DNA of 64,000 bases from assembly GCA_948146395.1 (NCBI GenBank), contig OX411543.1, forward strand, positions 48,894,517 through 48,958,516. The letters run 5' to 3'. Position 1 is the stretch's first letter. The number at the start of each line of letters is the position of its first letter. Position numbers and translations under genes: made by a program. The stretch is from Fragum whitleyi. Its lineage: Eukaryota; Mollusca; Bivalvia; Cardiida; Cardiidae. This document shows, piece by piece, positions 47,424 to 58,217 of this stretch. Below the pieces are notes generated by a model. It had not been told where the DNA came from, did not search any database, and saw nothing but the letters and a program-made list of their open reading frames with translations.

Positions 47424-47646
47424 ATCTTCCAGTGAAACACTTTATGAAACGCGACATTCGGTTGACCTAGTTTTCATCTTCGCAAGCCAAGGGTTCTACC
47501 TCCACTATGTTCCTTACGTAAGGAACATAGTGGAGGTAGAACCCTTGGCTTGCGAAGATGACCTAGTTTTATACCAATCTCTTTTTTCAAATATTTATTT
47601 AACGGAGTTTCCAGATGGTCCCTTTTCGCGTGATGGCTCACATATA
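47424..47646. mobile_element. GTGACCCGTCACG MITE fragment carrying a perfect palindrome insertion
   Basis: The family's right half is present: ccagtgaaacactttatgaa, gcgacattcggttgacct, then caatctcttttttcaaatat and ggtcccttttcgcgtgatgg. It is split at 47475-47560 by an unrelated 86-bp palindrome. Confidence 0.75.
47475..47560. mobile_element. 86-bp perfect palindrome with flanking 10-bp direct repeats
   Basis: Each 43-base arm starts catcttcgcaagccaagggt and the centre is ttac/gtaa. All 43 pairs match by eye. The flanks are acctagtttt before and after, consistent with a 10-base target duplication. Size and flank length suggest a Mutator-type or similar miniature element. Confidence 0.9.
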
Positions 47647-48479
47647 TGATGAATACAAATGGAAGGTCTTACTTTGAATTTTGAGGACTGTAGACTGTCA
47701 AAAGAAATACTTTCATAAAACATTCAACGGTTAGATCAAGATAAACTGCCATGAAGCGTAAAGCCGCTTTAATGGTGTTTGACACCGTGAAAATTATACC
47801 ATTTGAAACAAAAAGACGTCATTATTACGTGAAATTTCATGCTTATTAAACATAATAATAAGCAAAAATCACGTAACATGTCAATAATTCCAACAATGAA
47901 TAATGAATCCGGACTGTATTTCTATTGATATTAGGCATGATTTGTTTCAAGTAAAATCAAGTTTAAACAAAGTAAATGGTTCAGAAAGTTTAGTTTGATC
48001 TAAAATCATTTGTTACAAATACTTAACCTGAGAGATCTGGGGCCCGGGTTATCGAATCATTTTCGATATTGATCTGAGATCTATCTCAAATTTCAAATTA
48101 TTATTTCATATTCGTTTTTGCATAAGCTCTGCTGATAAAAAAAATCAGCGTTTAAGCACTATTACCTTTCGTATCAAATGCTTCTGCAGTGATCAGGTAG
48201 AAATTAAAACAATTATTCTAACTGAAGTTCAAGAAAATTCTCATTTGAGAACAAAAAAGTTTCCTTATATTGATCACTGCTTAGGTATCGTTGCTACCTT
48301 ATGTAATTTAGATGTACTCTACGTTGGCGGACTGTAGGTGTATAGAATAAGATCAGCCTACATTGACACTTCCTAGTTTCAACTTGATAGCTGTGTGAAA
48401 AACTTGAGTCAGACTGGTTGAACTTTCCCAAATATTGACGTGTCTTAAAGAGAATCCCCGTCAGCTTATAAGAGAGGGG

Positions 48480-48855
48480 TACAGCGAAATTGACAAGATG
48501 AATAATTTTGAATGATTTGGGAGTGAAATTGAATGAGCGTGGTGAGCAAGTTTTGAGTGAAATTAAATGAAAGTAATTCCAATATCGCTAAATTTGTTAA
48601 GGATGAACAAAATTAGCGATATTTTTTTTTACACACCTTTACTAAAAAATACATACAAGTTCTATAAATAACTTCCTATTTCTTGAAGGACCAATCAGAC
48701 TTGGTCCGTTGATTTTATTTTTTTTATTCATTTTAGAGCGTCTTTTAGTAGTTTCAGTGAGTGTTTGGAATGATTTGATGAATGGAGCGCTGGGTGAGCG
48801 ATTTAGAATGGCTTTGATTGAGGTGAATATAAATTTAACGATGTTTCTAACTGTA
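48480..48855. mobile_element. TACAGTTA...GTGAAATTGAC MITE, reversed copy
   Basis: The left end is tacagcgaaattgacaagat and the right end is aacgatgtttctaactgta. The interior shows gagtgaaattgaatgagcgt and aatggagcgctgggtgagcg blocks, the reverse complement of the other copies. The internal palindrome gctaaatttgttaaggatga / acaaaattagc is present. Confidence 0.8.
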
Positions 48856-48950
48856 ACTGATAGAAGCTAGGTCAAACACTCGCACCTTTGAGGCATTTGT
48901 ATTTTCTTGTGTACAGTTAAATGTTAGCAACCTACGTACCAGGGGCCCGT

Positions 48951-49184
48951 TTTACTAAACTTCTTAATAAAAAATGATCGTAAGTCAAAATCACAAATCG
49001 TAACTTGTGTTTTAATATTTTGTTAGATTCTGACATGCAATATCTCAATGGAATCGTCTGTAGAAGACGATTCCGACGAGATGATGCATGGCAGAATGCC
49101 AAATTTAGTTATTACTGTAGAAGACACTTTAATTTTTGACTTACGATAGAAATGATCGTAAGATGTTTAGTAAAACAGGCCCCT
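48951..49184. mobile_element. GGGCCCGTTTTACTAAAC MITE, copy 4
   Basis: The ends are aggggcccgttttactaaac and gtttagtaaaacaggcccct. The central hairpin is ggaatcgtctgtagaagacg and attcc. It abuts the next copy directly. Confidence 0.9.
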
Positions 49185-49427
49185 GGGGCCTACTTTACTA
49201 AACATCTTACGATCATTTTTGCGTATGTCAAAAATTAAAGTTTATTCTGCAGTAGTAATAATATATGGAATTCTGTTGTGCACCACCTTATTGAAATCGT
49301 CTTCTAAAGACGATTCTAATGAGACATTGCAAGTCAGAATCTAATAATGAATGAAAACACCAGAAACGATTTGTGATTTTGACTGAAGATTATTTGTTTC
49401 GCATGAAGTTTAGTAAAATGGGCCCCT
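49185..49427. mobile_element. GGGCCCGTTTTACTAAAC MITE, copy 5, in tandem with copy 4
   Basis: It begins ggggcctactttactaaaca immediately after copy 4 ends and finishes gtttagtaaaatgggcccct. The internal sequence differs from copy 4 by scattered changes, so the pair is not a very recent duplication. Confidence 0.9.
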
Positions 49428-50617
49428 GGTGGATTTACAAGCAAAATTATGATCATTTACTCGTCTTTTGGAAAATATACCTTACATAGATTTGTCGACC
49501 AATACAAGATGTGTAAGGACAGAAACAGTTTCATATTACCCTATCAACTATTTGTCCTTGATATGTTAAAATATGTAGTGATTTATCTCAAAACCATATC
49601 AACCCTGAAGAATCACTTTCGAAACCTGCTTACCCTTTTTAACACCAGACGCACATTAAATCTGCGAACGCAAATAGCCTACTTATTTTTTTAAAGAGTC
49701 TTACCTTACATAGCTTAGAATTTGTGTCATCAGCCATGTACCTGCCTAGAGTCTTTAAGCAATTATATTACATGTTTTCAAACTAAAATGCGCGATTTTC
49801 ACCATTTTCAGATTTTATCCCTTATCCTGTAGACTGGCATTCAGTCCCAGAGTTTAGATGTATAAGAAAACAAGAGGCATAACCACTTTAAACAACAAAC
49901 CAACCACACTAATGTATCGAGTTCATGTTCTTTTATCTTAAATCAGGCTTATAGACATGAAACATTATATCTATCTTTCTTTTTCATATTTACCTCTATT
50001 TAAGAGACTGTCACCAGTTTACTTATCCTGCTGGTTCCAACAAGATGCTACTTTTTTGTCATTTACACTAGTGTGACCTTAGTTTCTTTTAAACACGATA
50101 AATACTTGAAACGCAGATAATGTGGACTTTGATCAAGTTAACCGTCTGTGCAGGCTTATCATAGTCTACACTGTCTGCCAAAGCTTAGTGTACAACAGGC
50201 ATATGTTATGAACAGAATCGCAATGTTCGATGATGATGATTTTGTAGTATTATAAGGTCCCTCCGTGCACAAGGCATATATGGTATGGACTCTAATCATC
50301 GCAATGGTCTACGAGTATAGAAGCAAGAAACCCACGTACATGTAAATACATGTGTGACCAAACCATAATTGCTTTTCTTTGTGGCAACTAGGTGTGATAT
50401 TAAATCAGTTTACGTCTGTCGAAGGATTGTAGAAGTGAAATCGTATCCGATAAAAATCTTTTAATTGAAATTAATCGTACATTCATAATTCTACAATTAT
50501 CAAAATAATTTGCATGCACTTTTGAATTAATTTTTTAAAGAATGTATGACTCAAATTCACAATTAGCAATATTCAATTGTAAACTTATTCGTGTGAATCA
50601 TTCCTGTCGAAAATATT
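49428..50617. other. AT-rich non-coding stretch
   Basis: I see nothing recognisable here. Confidence 0.4.
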
Positions 50618-50882
50618 TGTGACCCATCACGCGAAAAGGGACCATCTGGGTAGTGCGTAAAGTGTCGACCCTAGTCTGACTGCGCGGATTACGCAGACAG
50701 ACAGACTAGGGTCGAACTTTTTGCACCGTGCTTATTTTCTGAATCTAGAAAGACCAATTTACCTTCCAGTGAAAGAATGTTTTAATTGCGACCTCGGGTT
50801 GATATATGCTGGACCCAATTTCTTTTTCAAATATTTATTTTACAGAGTTCCCAGATGGTCCCTTTTTGCGCGACGGGTCTTA
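50618..50882. mobile_element. GTGACCCGTCACG MITE, full copy
   Basis: The ends are tgtgacccatcacgcgaaaa and cctttttgcgcgacgggtc. The central hairpin agtgtcgaccctagtctgac is inverted at 50702-50719. It is the left member of a cluster extending to 52182. Confidence 0.85.
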
Positions 50883-51098
50883 TATACTTACTTTATGCTG
50901 AACTGATCAGGTAAACACCGGAAAAAAGAGTTTGGTCGAACTAAAGCTGAGATTTGACAAAAAGACTATTGAGCGATCGCTTATATAAAACGGCCATAGT
51001 GATATCTTCAGAAACAACCATCCAACCGCTGTCTCAAAAACGAACATCAAGCAACTTCGTGGGCCAATATTTACATCAGATTAGTCCGCTCTTCATAT

Positions 51099-51682
51099 TT
51101 GTGACCAATCACGCGACAAGAGACCATCTGGGAACTCTTGTTAAATAAATATTTGAAATTGCGATTGGGTCCATTATAGGTCAACCAGGGGTCGCATTTT
51201 AAATCATTTTTACCAAATCTACATGTATATTTTGGGAACCTTTTTTAATATGACCCCCATTGCGGGAATGAAATAACCCACTTGAATATTTTTTTTATCA
51301 GTTTTTGATATTACACAAGTGTTCTAACTATGCAAATAATCTGTAAACAAATAGCAACGCTATTAGTTCCTGTAAAATGACGCCATTGTGACGTCATCTA
51401 AGAAACGGTATTATATGTTACACGGAAATTTTCTTGGCGAATTTAAAAAAAACTCGTTGAAAATCGCAAAAAATGCAGTGATAGTATCTATAGACCTTAA
51501 TAAAATATCAAATTTATGTTTAGAAATTACCAAATTTGTTAAACTCGTCATTTTAAACAGATAAAAACCCGGCTTTGGAATGGCAGAATTCAGAAAATTA
51601 GCTAAAGTTACCATCCTAGTCAGTCTGCGCTGTCCGCACAATCTTATTAGGTTCGTCACTTAGGCGGCCTGACGGGTCACAG
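51099..51682. mobile_element. GTGACCCGTCACG MITE enlarged by internal sequence
   Basis: The ends are tgtgaccaatcacgcgacaa and ggcctgacgggtcac. The usual internal blocks are separated by about 350 bases of unrelated AT-rich sequence (about 51225-51590), giving 584 bases in place of about 265. Confidence 0.7.
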
Positions 51683-51769
51683 ATCATTTGAACAGAGCGA
51701 ATAGTAACATAAAAGGGAACCTTTTTGAATTGTGCGGGAAGTAGACTAGATCGACTCGGTAAATTTTAC

Positions 51770-52182
51770 GATTTGGTTGAGGTCTAAGATTTTGGCTCTC
51801 TGAAATCAGAATGATAATTCCACCTTCCCATACGAGAATATGACCTCTGGTTAAACTCTGCTATATCCAACCCCCTTTTTAAAGATTTTTACTGAGGTCC
51901 TATATCGTCTTTTTTTGCGTGACGACACACATGTGTAACCTTCAAGCGAAGTGGGACCATCTTGGGACTCCGTAAAATATATTTTTGAAAAAGCGATTGA
52001 TTCTAGTTCAGATCAACTAAAGTTCGCATTTCAAAAACTCTTCCACGGAAGGTAGATTGATCATACTAGATTTAGAAAATTAGAAAGGTGCAAAAATATT
52101 GACCGTAGTCAGTCCGCGCAAGCTGACTAGGTCGACACTTTTCTCACTTTTCAGATGGCACCTTTTCGCCTGACGGGTCACA
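51770..52182. mobile_element. GTGACCCGTCACG MITE pair: right-half fragment and full copy
   Basis: A right-half fragment ends at about 51930 (gtcttttttt/gcgtgacgac). A full copy follows (acatgtgtaaccttcaagcg to cttttcgcctgacgggtcac), with central hairpin accgtagtcagtccgcgcaa. Confidence 0.7.
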
Positions 52183-52458
52183 TATATAAACCAATTCCTA
52201 CAAAAACAGACAGGATAAAATATTCAAAGAAATGTAATTTCCACGCTCTCTGGTTTGGACGGGTACAATTACTTATAATTATTCAACCAGATATAATAGA
52301 ATGAACGGTAACTAAGAATTTGCCAATTAACTTATCTTTGAATTTACTGTAATTAAGATCGAAAATAGTCTGGAACGAACATGCAATCTTCGAGGTCCAA
52401 TTTTGGATTATTGAGGCATGTGAAGTCTACAAAGTAATGATATGAGCGGAACATAAAC

Positions 52459-52542
52459 ATATCAAGGGTTCAGCGCAAGACTGTACTAAGTGTATATACA
52501 CTGTATATACACTTAGTACAGTCTTGCGCTAAACCCTCGATA
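52459..52542. repeat. 84-bp near-perfect palindrome
   Basis: The arm atatcaagggttcagcgcaa plus gactgtactaagtgtatata pairs with the inverse arm, ending gcgctaaaccctcgatat. Two or so mismatches are visible near the ends. It is probably a miniature TIR element without interior. Confidence 0.9.
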
Positions 52543-53019
52543 TGAAATAGAACTAATGAAATCGTCCTTCTATCTATAGACTAGAATATTCACCCGCCAT
52601 AAATATTCATTACGTTACCGATTCATCAAGCGGCGCTTACTAGTTTTGGTTGTTTACTGACGAAATGATTTAGACACGTTTTCTTATTTCCATTTAGCCG
52701 TCGTCTCACCATAGCGTTATGGCAATCGTTTTTTAGCGATTGAAGAACCGTTGGTTATCGCACATGAACGCTAATCGGGATCCTCGGGGATTCTACGGAA
52801 AAGACCTCGGGAGTATTAATGGCCGAGGTATTTCCCAGTTTAAGGAAAAGCCTGAGCGATGTTGCGAATGCAAAAACGCAAGAAGAGCGTTGTGTGAACG
52901 CTACTAATTTTTTGTGATAAAACTCTTCAAGCAGATTAGCGGCTTTCAAAGTGCATAAAAACGTTCGCGAAACGTTTCAATGTCATGCATATCTTCAGAA
53001 AGGCTTAAATATAATGCCC

Positions 53020-53400
53020 GACAACTGCGTCAGGCAAGATCTTATTTTGCTCAGTGGTTAGCGCATTGGTTTTGTAAACCTAAAATATTTATTTTTCCAT
53101 TCCGCGTGAGCTAGAACCCGGTCCGTGTACGGTTAAATTCAGCTATACCTCAGCTGCGGACTTTCTGTTCCTGAGATAGGGGCTCGTCCTGGATTGGCCC
53201 TAGAGCCAGTCATGTCGGAATTGCAACGCCTTTTTAGCTGTATAAAGCAAAGAGGACCACTCTAACCTTCATTTAAAGCTCCAGAAAGGTACAATACAAT
53301 TCATGACACCTGCGTTAGGGCAGCCCGTCTTTTCCCCAGTGGTACACACATTGATTTGTAACCTAAAATTTCTTTTACGCTTGGGTTCGACCCAGGTCCG
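53020..53400 (+). mobile_element. Two tRNA-like SINE heads in tandem
   Basis: The first head (about 53040-53130) has box A-like ttgctcagtggttagcgcat and an anticodon-loop-like ttttgtaaacc, with a weak box B (agaacccggtcc). About 120 bases of body follow (cctcagctgcggactttctg, agccagtcatgtcggaattg). The second (about 53310-53400) has ttccccagtggtacacacat and box B gggttcgacccagg. Both carry an extra AAAATTT-type stretch in the variable region, so neither is a standard tRNA gene. Confidence 0.5.
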
Positions 53401-53733
53401 CTATGTTCCGGACAAAGAAGTAGACGCCACTCGCCCGCCGGGTGCCCGGACACCCGCGACCCGTCTTTCGACGGGCGTATGAAAAGATTTTTAAAAAATC
53501 ACGGAGAAATGACTTAAAACAGGCAATTTCTCCCCTTTTCTCAATGTTTTCTAATATAATAACTATCAATATATTGAGATCCGTTTTGAGCGAAAAAATA
53601 CAAAGCATGTAAAAAGCAATTAAATCTGTTTGGATTTTTTCCCCTGTTTTATTTAAAAGAAATATTTCACTATTTTAAATCTTGATTTTTACATCTACTG
53701 TCAATTTCATTTATACCGATTTTCCTTGATACT

Positions 53734-53972
53734 AGGGGCTTGTTTACCAAACATCTTACACTTTGCGTAGGTCAAAAATTAAAGTTGTCTCTGCGAAAGT
53801 AACTAAATATGGAATTCTGCCATGCACCATCTCATTGGAATCGTCTTCTAAATTCCAATGAGATATTACAAGGCTGAATCCAACAATGAATGAAAACACC
53901 AGTTACGATTTGTGATTTGACTTACGATTATCTTTTCATTTTTTTCGTAAGAAATTTATTGAAACGGGACCC
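53734..53972. mobile_element. GGGCCCGTTTTACTAAAC MITE, copy 6, with shortened hairpin
   Basis: The ends are aggggcttgtttaccaaaca and gaaatttattgaaacgggac. The central hairpin has lost the agacg arm: attggaatcgtcttctaaat runs straight into tccaatgagat. Confidence 0.8.
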
Positions 53973-54295
53973 AGATCTTATTTTTAAGCAGTTTACAGCT
54001 AATTCTTTTCTATGGAACTCGTATTTCGGAGTTATCTTGAAGTGATGGCGCTTGGAGAGAGTTCCTCAGAATGTTTGAACCTCGACAAAAAGGGGGTTTA
54101 CGCCGTTGCAACAAGATGCCATGTCGTTGGACATATGTAAGAGGACCATGAAAGGAAAACTAAGTCGCTTGACGTTGGCGACAAATACCTCTTAACTTAT
54201 ATAAGTTGTAGTTAGAAGTTTTCTGTCGCCTACACTGAACATAACATGAAAACCTTGCTGCCTTCGATCCTAAGAGTAAGACCTTAACAGCCCTG

Positions 54296-54411
54296 TGTTC
54301 AGGATGACATAACGGTGCAAACGTTTTGCTAATTGCACACCGCTTTGAACGAAAGTGCACGTGCAAAGCGGGGTATAATTTGCAAACAGTTTTCATCCTG
54401 AACGTAGAACT
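54296..54411. mobile_element. Hairpin element H, stem type A
   Basis: It runs from gtgttcaggatgacataacg to gttttcatcctgaacg. The core is gcacgtgcaaagcggggtat, with an imperfect left arm (attgcacaccgctttgaacg). Confidence 0.8.
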
Positions 54412-55121
54412 GGTTTTCAAGTCTTTCTTCATTTATTTGACATCCTAGATGTTTCTTAAATATTTTTTAACCCGATAGAAAAATAGCATTAGTATCATTG
54501 AAATAAAAAGGGACTTATTCTACAAGATGAATTCAAAGAGAATTATATTTCATCAATTCTATCTTATCTATCAGAAGGAGTAATAATTCATCGCCTCAAA
54601 TTAAAGGGTGATGTACCGCGTGTTAGCCAGTTCACAGATCAAATGGTGGACTTATTATTACACTCTTTACATTCATTGAAAAGTTGTAAAAATCTTCTTT
54701 TAAATGAAACGAAATGCAAATCAAATATCAAGACTTGACAAACTTGAAAGAGATTTAAGTCGACATTTAAAATTCGGTAAAAATTACATGAAGGTGTCCT
54801 TTATGGTAGAAAATTGTGCGGAAAGAATGCCGATTTTTATAAAAAATTCTTTACTTGAGCCAAAACAAGGAATTTTGGTAATATATTCATATACTTAAAG
54901 TATGTAAAACTGCATAAGACTATGTATTTATGGCATATAAATCAGAAAATACCGAAGGAGTATTTTTCAAACAGACAAAATAATAAATATAGATAGTTAT
55001 GCAAAAATAGTCTTAAACTTTCTTTAATCTTTATGCAACAATTATAGTAAAATTTATAAATTCAACTGTCTTTTTCCATGCTTTGTTTCTAAGAGCTGGG
55101 TGGCTTTACTTTTGCATTAAG
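54412..55121. other. AT-rich non-coding stretch
   Basis: I see nothing recognisable here. Confidence 0.4.
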
Positions 55122-55252
55122 GTAGTGCACCCGTAATAGTTCCCCAACGTTTCGGAAATCATGAACTTTAACATTAGGAAGCCTCGGAAAACACGGTTCA
55201 AGATCATTTGGTTCGAAATGTTGCGGAACTTATACGGGTCCACTACCTTAAG
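55122..55252. mobile_element. TTAA-flanked GGTAGTGGACCCGTAATAG MITE, copy at 55.1 kb
   Basis: TTAA precedes ggtagtgcacccgtaatagt and follows acgggtccactacc. Internal inverted blocks include cccaacgtttcggaaatcat and gaaatgttgcggaac. A TTAA target is typical of piggyBac and Kolobok-type elements. Confidence 0.75.
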
Positions 55253-55977
55253 CTAGCCTTCTCTCATTCGATTAACTTTCTGTCACAACTCTTGGTACAT
55301 ATTTCTGGGAACACTTGAATCTTTAAATTCTATCATATTGTTTTCCTTCTATGGTAAAATAATCTGATCAAAGTCCCGGGGACACAATTTTGCCAAATAA
55401 TTGTATTAAATATCGTCGCATTTTCTATCAAACATTTGTAACTACGGTTAGTTTTAAGCTGTTGTTACGAGGTTTTGAAAGAAAGTTAACGATAAACAGT
55501 TGTTTTTTTTTTAGTAAAACAAGCAAAAGAAACGAATGCATAGAAAAAAAATATTCAATTGTTTACAAAAACGCAGTTGTTTTTCAATACTTGAAGAAAG
55601 AATGTAACAAATTAACGATGGTTTTTGTTTCGAGTAAGTCCAGAGCTTTAATATCCAACTTCTACTTCCGATTAATCAGCGATTAATCTATCAAGTCCAA
55701 ATCGGGAAGATCGCAGATGTGGCTTCCGATTAGAAATGGCCGATTCACACCTCGAATCGAGAAATGAGGTCTAATTCATTCCCGAATATCACTTCCTAAT
55801 TCTGTTCCATCCGTCTAAAAAAGCGAGAAATTACCCATTAATGTCAATATCGACGCTACTGCTAGATTAACCCCTTTCCCTTCCGTAACGATTTAAATTA
55901 GGTGCCATAACACCGGTAAAAACGGTAATTGTTGGCATAAAATAGTTATTAGGTGATAAATAATGTTGTAGGAGCAG

Positions 55978-56103
55978 GTCCTGAGTTCAGGATTCAAAAA
56001 CGTTTGCGAAACGTTTTGAAAAGATACCCCGCTTGGCACGTATATACACGTGCAAAGCGGGGTATCATTTTCATAACGTTTCGCGAAGGTTTTTATGTAG
56101 AAC
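55978..56103. mobile_element. Hairpin element H, stem type B
   Basis: The arms are aaacgtttgcgaaacgtttt and aacgtttcgcgaaggttttt, around gataccccgcttggcacgta and its inverse. The left terminus is cctgagttcaggattc. Confidence 0.85.
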
Positions 56104-56169
56104 ACCGTCTAGGCAGTAAAACCACCAAGGACCAAAAAGTAAGACTATAACATGTGAACAGAAACATTC

Positions 56170-56270
56170 TAAAATTCAATATTTCGGCAAAATTAACTCA
56201 ATCAATAAAACTAAAAGATATTGTTATTTTTCTCGATGAAGTCAATTTTGTCGAAATATTGAAATTTAGA
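56170..56270. repeat. Inverted repeat with arms of about 30 bp
   Basis: The arm taaaattcaatatttcggca plus aaattaact pairs with agtcaattttgtcgaaatat plus tgaaattta around a 40-base AT-rich loop. Confidence 0.75.
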
Positions 56271-57180
56271 TTGTTATTTATATATATAAATTGTTTAAAT
56301 TGTTTAAATTGTTCCCTGTAGAAAATTTAATGGTATTGGTTAGAACATCGCTAAGTGTTTGGATTTTTTTTAAGTTTTTTACTTTAAGAAATGCGTCATA
56401 TCTTGCTATTCTGACAGGCGGTCACTTCACAGTTGAACGTTTGGTTTTGAGATGTGACCTTGACCTTGAAGCTATCTAACTTTTATATTTAATGACCTAT
56501 CTACTTATGATACAAAATAAGAATGCCAAATCATTTTGTAATCCGTTCATATCTATAGGAACTATCCACCGGATGAGCCTATTTTAGCATTTGACCTTGA
56601 GGTGTTACATTGTTCTTCATGTTTCTGACAATTTCTTTCAAAGATAGATAAACTAATGTCTTGGACACATTGTGCCAAGTAATTTTGAATTCCAATCCTT
56701 CTATTGATATAGAGAGTCAAAAACACAAAAGGTTTAGTGACAAAGCATCAAGACCCCTTTTCGAGTAACTTGGCCTCCTTGAGTTAGAATATCAGTCATG
56801 AAATGATCTTTTTTCCATGACGATGCCTTAAAACTCTTAACTGGGGAAGACCGTCTATGCTATGTTACATGGATTTCGCACGAGAAGTTTCATCAATTTT
56901 GACCAACGGGCCGTTTGTTGTGAAGTCGCCGAAAATGGGCGGTCGGACAGAGGACCTCAAATATCAATGCTTTCCCATCAAGCTTTATATATTTTTGATA
57001 CTCTTTGGAGTTGTAGCAAAAGGGTTAAAATGGGTACACGCTATTCTAGCCTTACCTTGCAATGTCACTCGTCCTCCTCGACAGGCTAGTATTGCCCTTT
57101 GAATTGAACATTGTATTAAAACCCTGATGTGGATATTTTTCTCAAAAAAAAAATAGATTGTAGGGTTTAACCTCTTTTGG
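56271..57180. other. Non-coding stretch with dispersed-repeat character
   Basis: The sequence includes gatgtgaccttgaccttgaa and similar motifs, which recur at about 58285 (agtgacattgaccttaaaat). Two overlapping frames of 75 and 81 codons at 56857-57102 show no domain. Confidence 0.4.
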
Positions 57181-57455
57181 GCCGCCGTCATAGCTCAGTT
57201 GGTAGCGCGTCGGACTGTCAATCTAGAGGTCCCGGGTCCGATCCCGGACGGTGGCACTTATTCTTTCCAACTCTGTGGGACTCACCAATGGTTTTATAAC
57301 ATAGACCTATGTGGGATAGAAGCTGGGGCTAGGAAAGGATGCGATGGTTGTACTAGTGAGGGAAATACCCAGGAATCCATTGTTAGGTGCTCAAGCCGCC
57401 GCAACATAATTGAAAGGTTGTTGAAAGGGGCGTACAACTCCAGTCAATCAATCAA
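57181..57455 (+). mobile_element. tRNA-Asp-type SINE, best-preserved copy
   Basis: The head (57181-57256) resembles a tRNA: gccgccg pairs with cggtggc as an acceptor stem, box A is tagctcagttggtagcgcg, and box B is gggtccgatccc. The anticodon loop reads CTGTCAA (GTC, Asp). Extra bases between acceptor stem and D arm and a weak anticodon stem argue against a functional tRNA. The body continues with cttattctttccaactctgt, gacctatgtgggatagaagc and aggaatccattgttaggtgc. The tail is cagtcaatcaatcaac. Related copies are at 9620-9990, 39408-39602 and 41570-41845. Confidence 0.85.
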
Positions 57456-57663
57456 CCCCTTTGGCCCGAAATAACCCAACTAAAGCTATTTTAAAGATGT
57501 TGGTCTGATATTTCTCTGATTGGCTGACGAAGTGTAAAAACTTCAAATGCATATACTTTATTCAAGGTTTCACAGATTAAAGTTTTACTCAACAAAATTA
57601 AGCATTAATACAGGCGTCAAAGCCCAAACGAAATATATTTTTTTACAATTGAGTGCCTAGATA

Positions 57664-57836
57664 ACCTTAAAGGTAGTGGGACCGTAAAAGTTCCGCAACA
57701 TTTTGGCACCCATAGACTTACACAATGTTTACCGAGGTTTCCTACTGAAAATCATTAGGAAACCTCGGTTAACACTGTTACCGTTCATTACTTCTGAAAC
57801 GTTGCTGAACTATTACGGGTCCACTACCTTAAAACA
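57664..57836. mobile_element. GGTAGTGGACCCGTAATAG MITE, copy at 57.7 kb
   Basis: The ends are ttaaaggtagtgggaccgta and ctattacgggtccactacct followed by taa. An internal hairpin, accgaggtttcctactgaaa with taggaaacctcggt, lies at 57733-57772. Confidence 0.8.
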
Positions 57837-57980
57837 CGATGCTTGTTGATTTTTATCTTTCATTATAGCTACATCTAAAATGATCTATTTTGGGTTTGCC
57901 TTTATCTCGTTAAACTTGAAACAAGCTGTGCATTACCTTTCGTTGATGTTTTACTTAAATACCGTATCTTCGCATTATCT

Positions 57981-58217
57981 GGGCCCTAGGTTATAAAACT
58001 TTTCTCAGGCTCAACTGAGAATTTTCTCAAATTTTAGATTTAAATTAATGTATGAAAATAAAAGATAATATTTATAAGTTGTTATTTATAATAACTTATT
58101 AATATAATCTTTTATGTTTATTCATTAAAATGGTATTAAACGGAATTAAGGTTTTAACCTCAAATTGTTTGAGAAAATTTGAATTAAGAATGAGAAAAGT
58201 TTTATAACCTCCGGCCC
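57981..58217. mobile_element. GGGCCC-AGGTTATAAAACTTTTCTCAG palindromic MITE, copy 2
   Basis: The ends are gggccctaggttataaaact and agttttataacctccggccc. The central AT hairpin is ataagttgttatttataata. It matches 28645-28887 along its length. Confidence 0.85.

Noticed and set aside
55390..55686. 98-codon frame as a small gene
   Set aside because: Lys/Asn/Phe-rich composition is as expected for random AT-rich DNA, and there is no recognisable domain or splice partner.
57181..57256. Functional tRNA-Asp gene
   Set aside because: Extra bases after the acceptor stem, a poor anticodon stem, and a continuing SINE body and tail shared with other copies.
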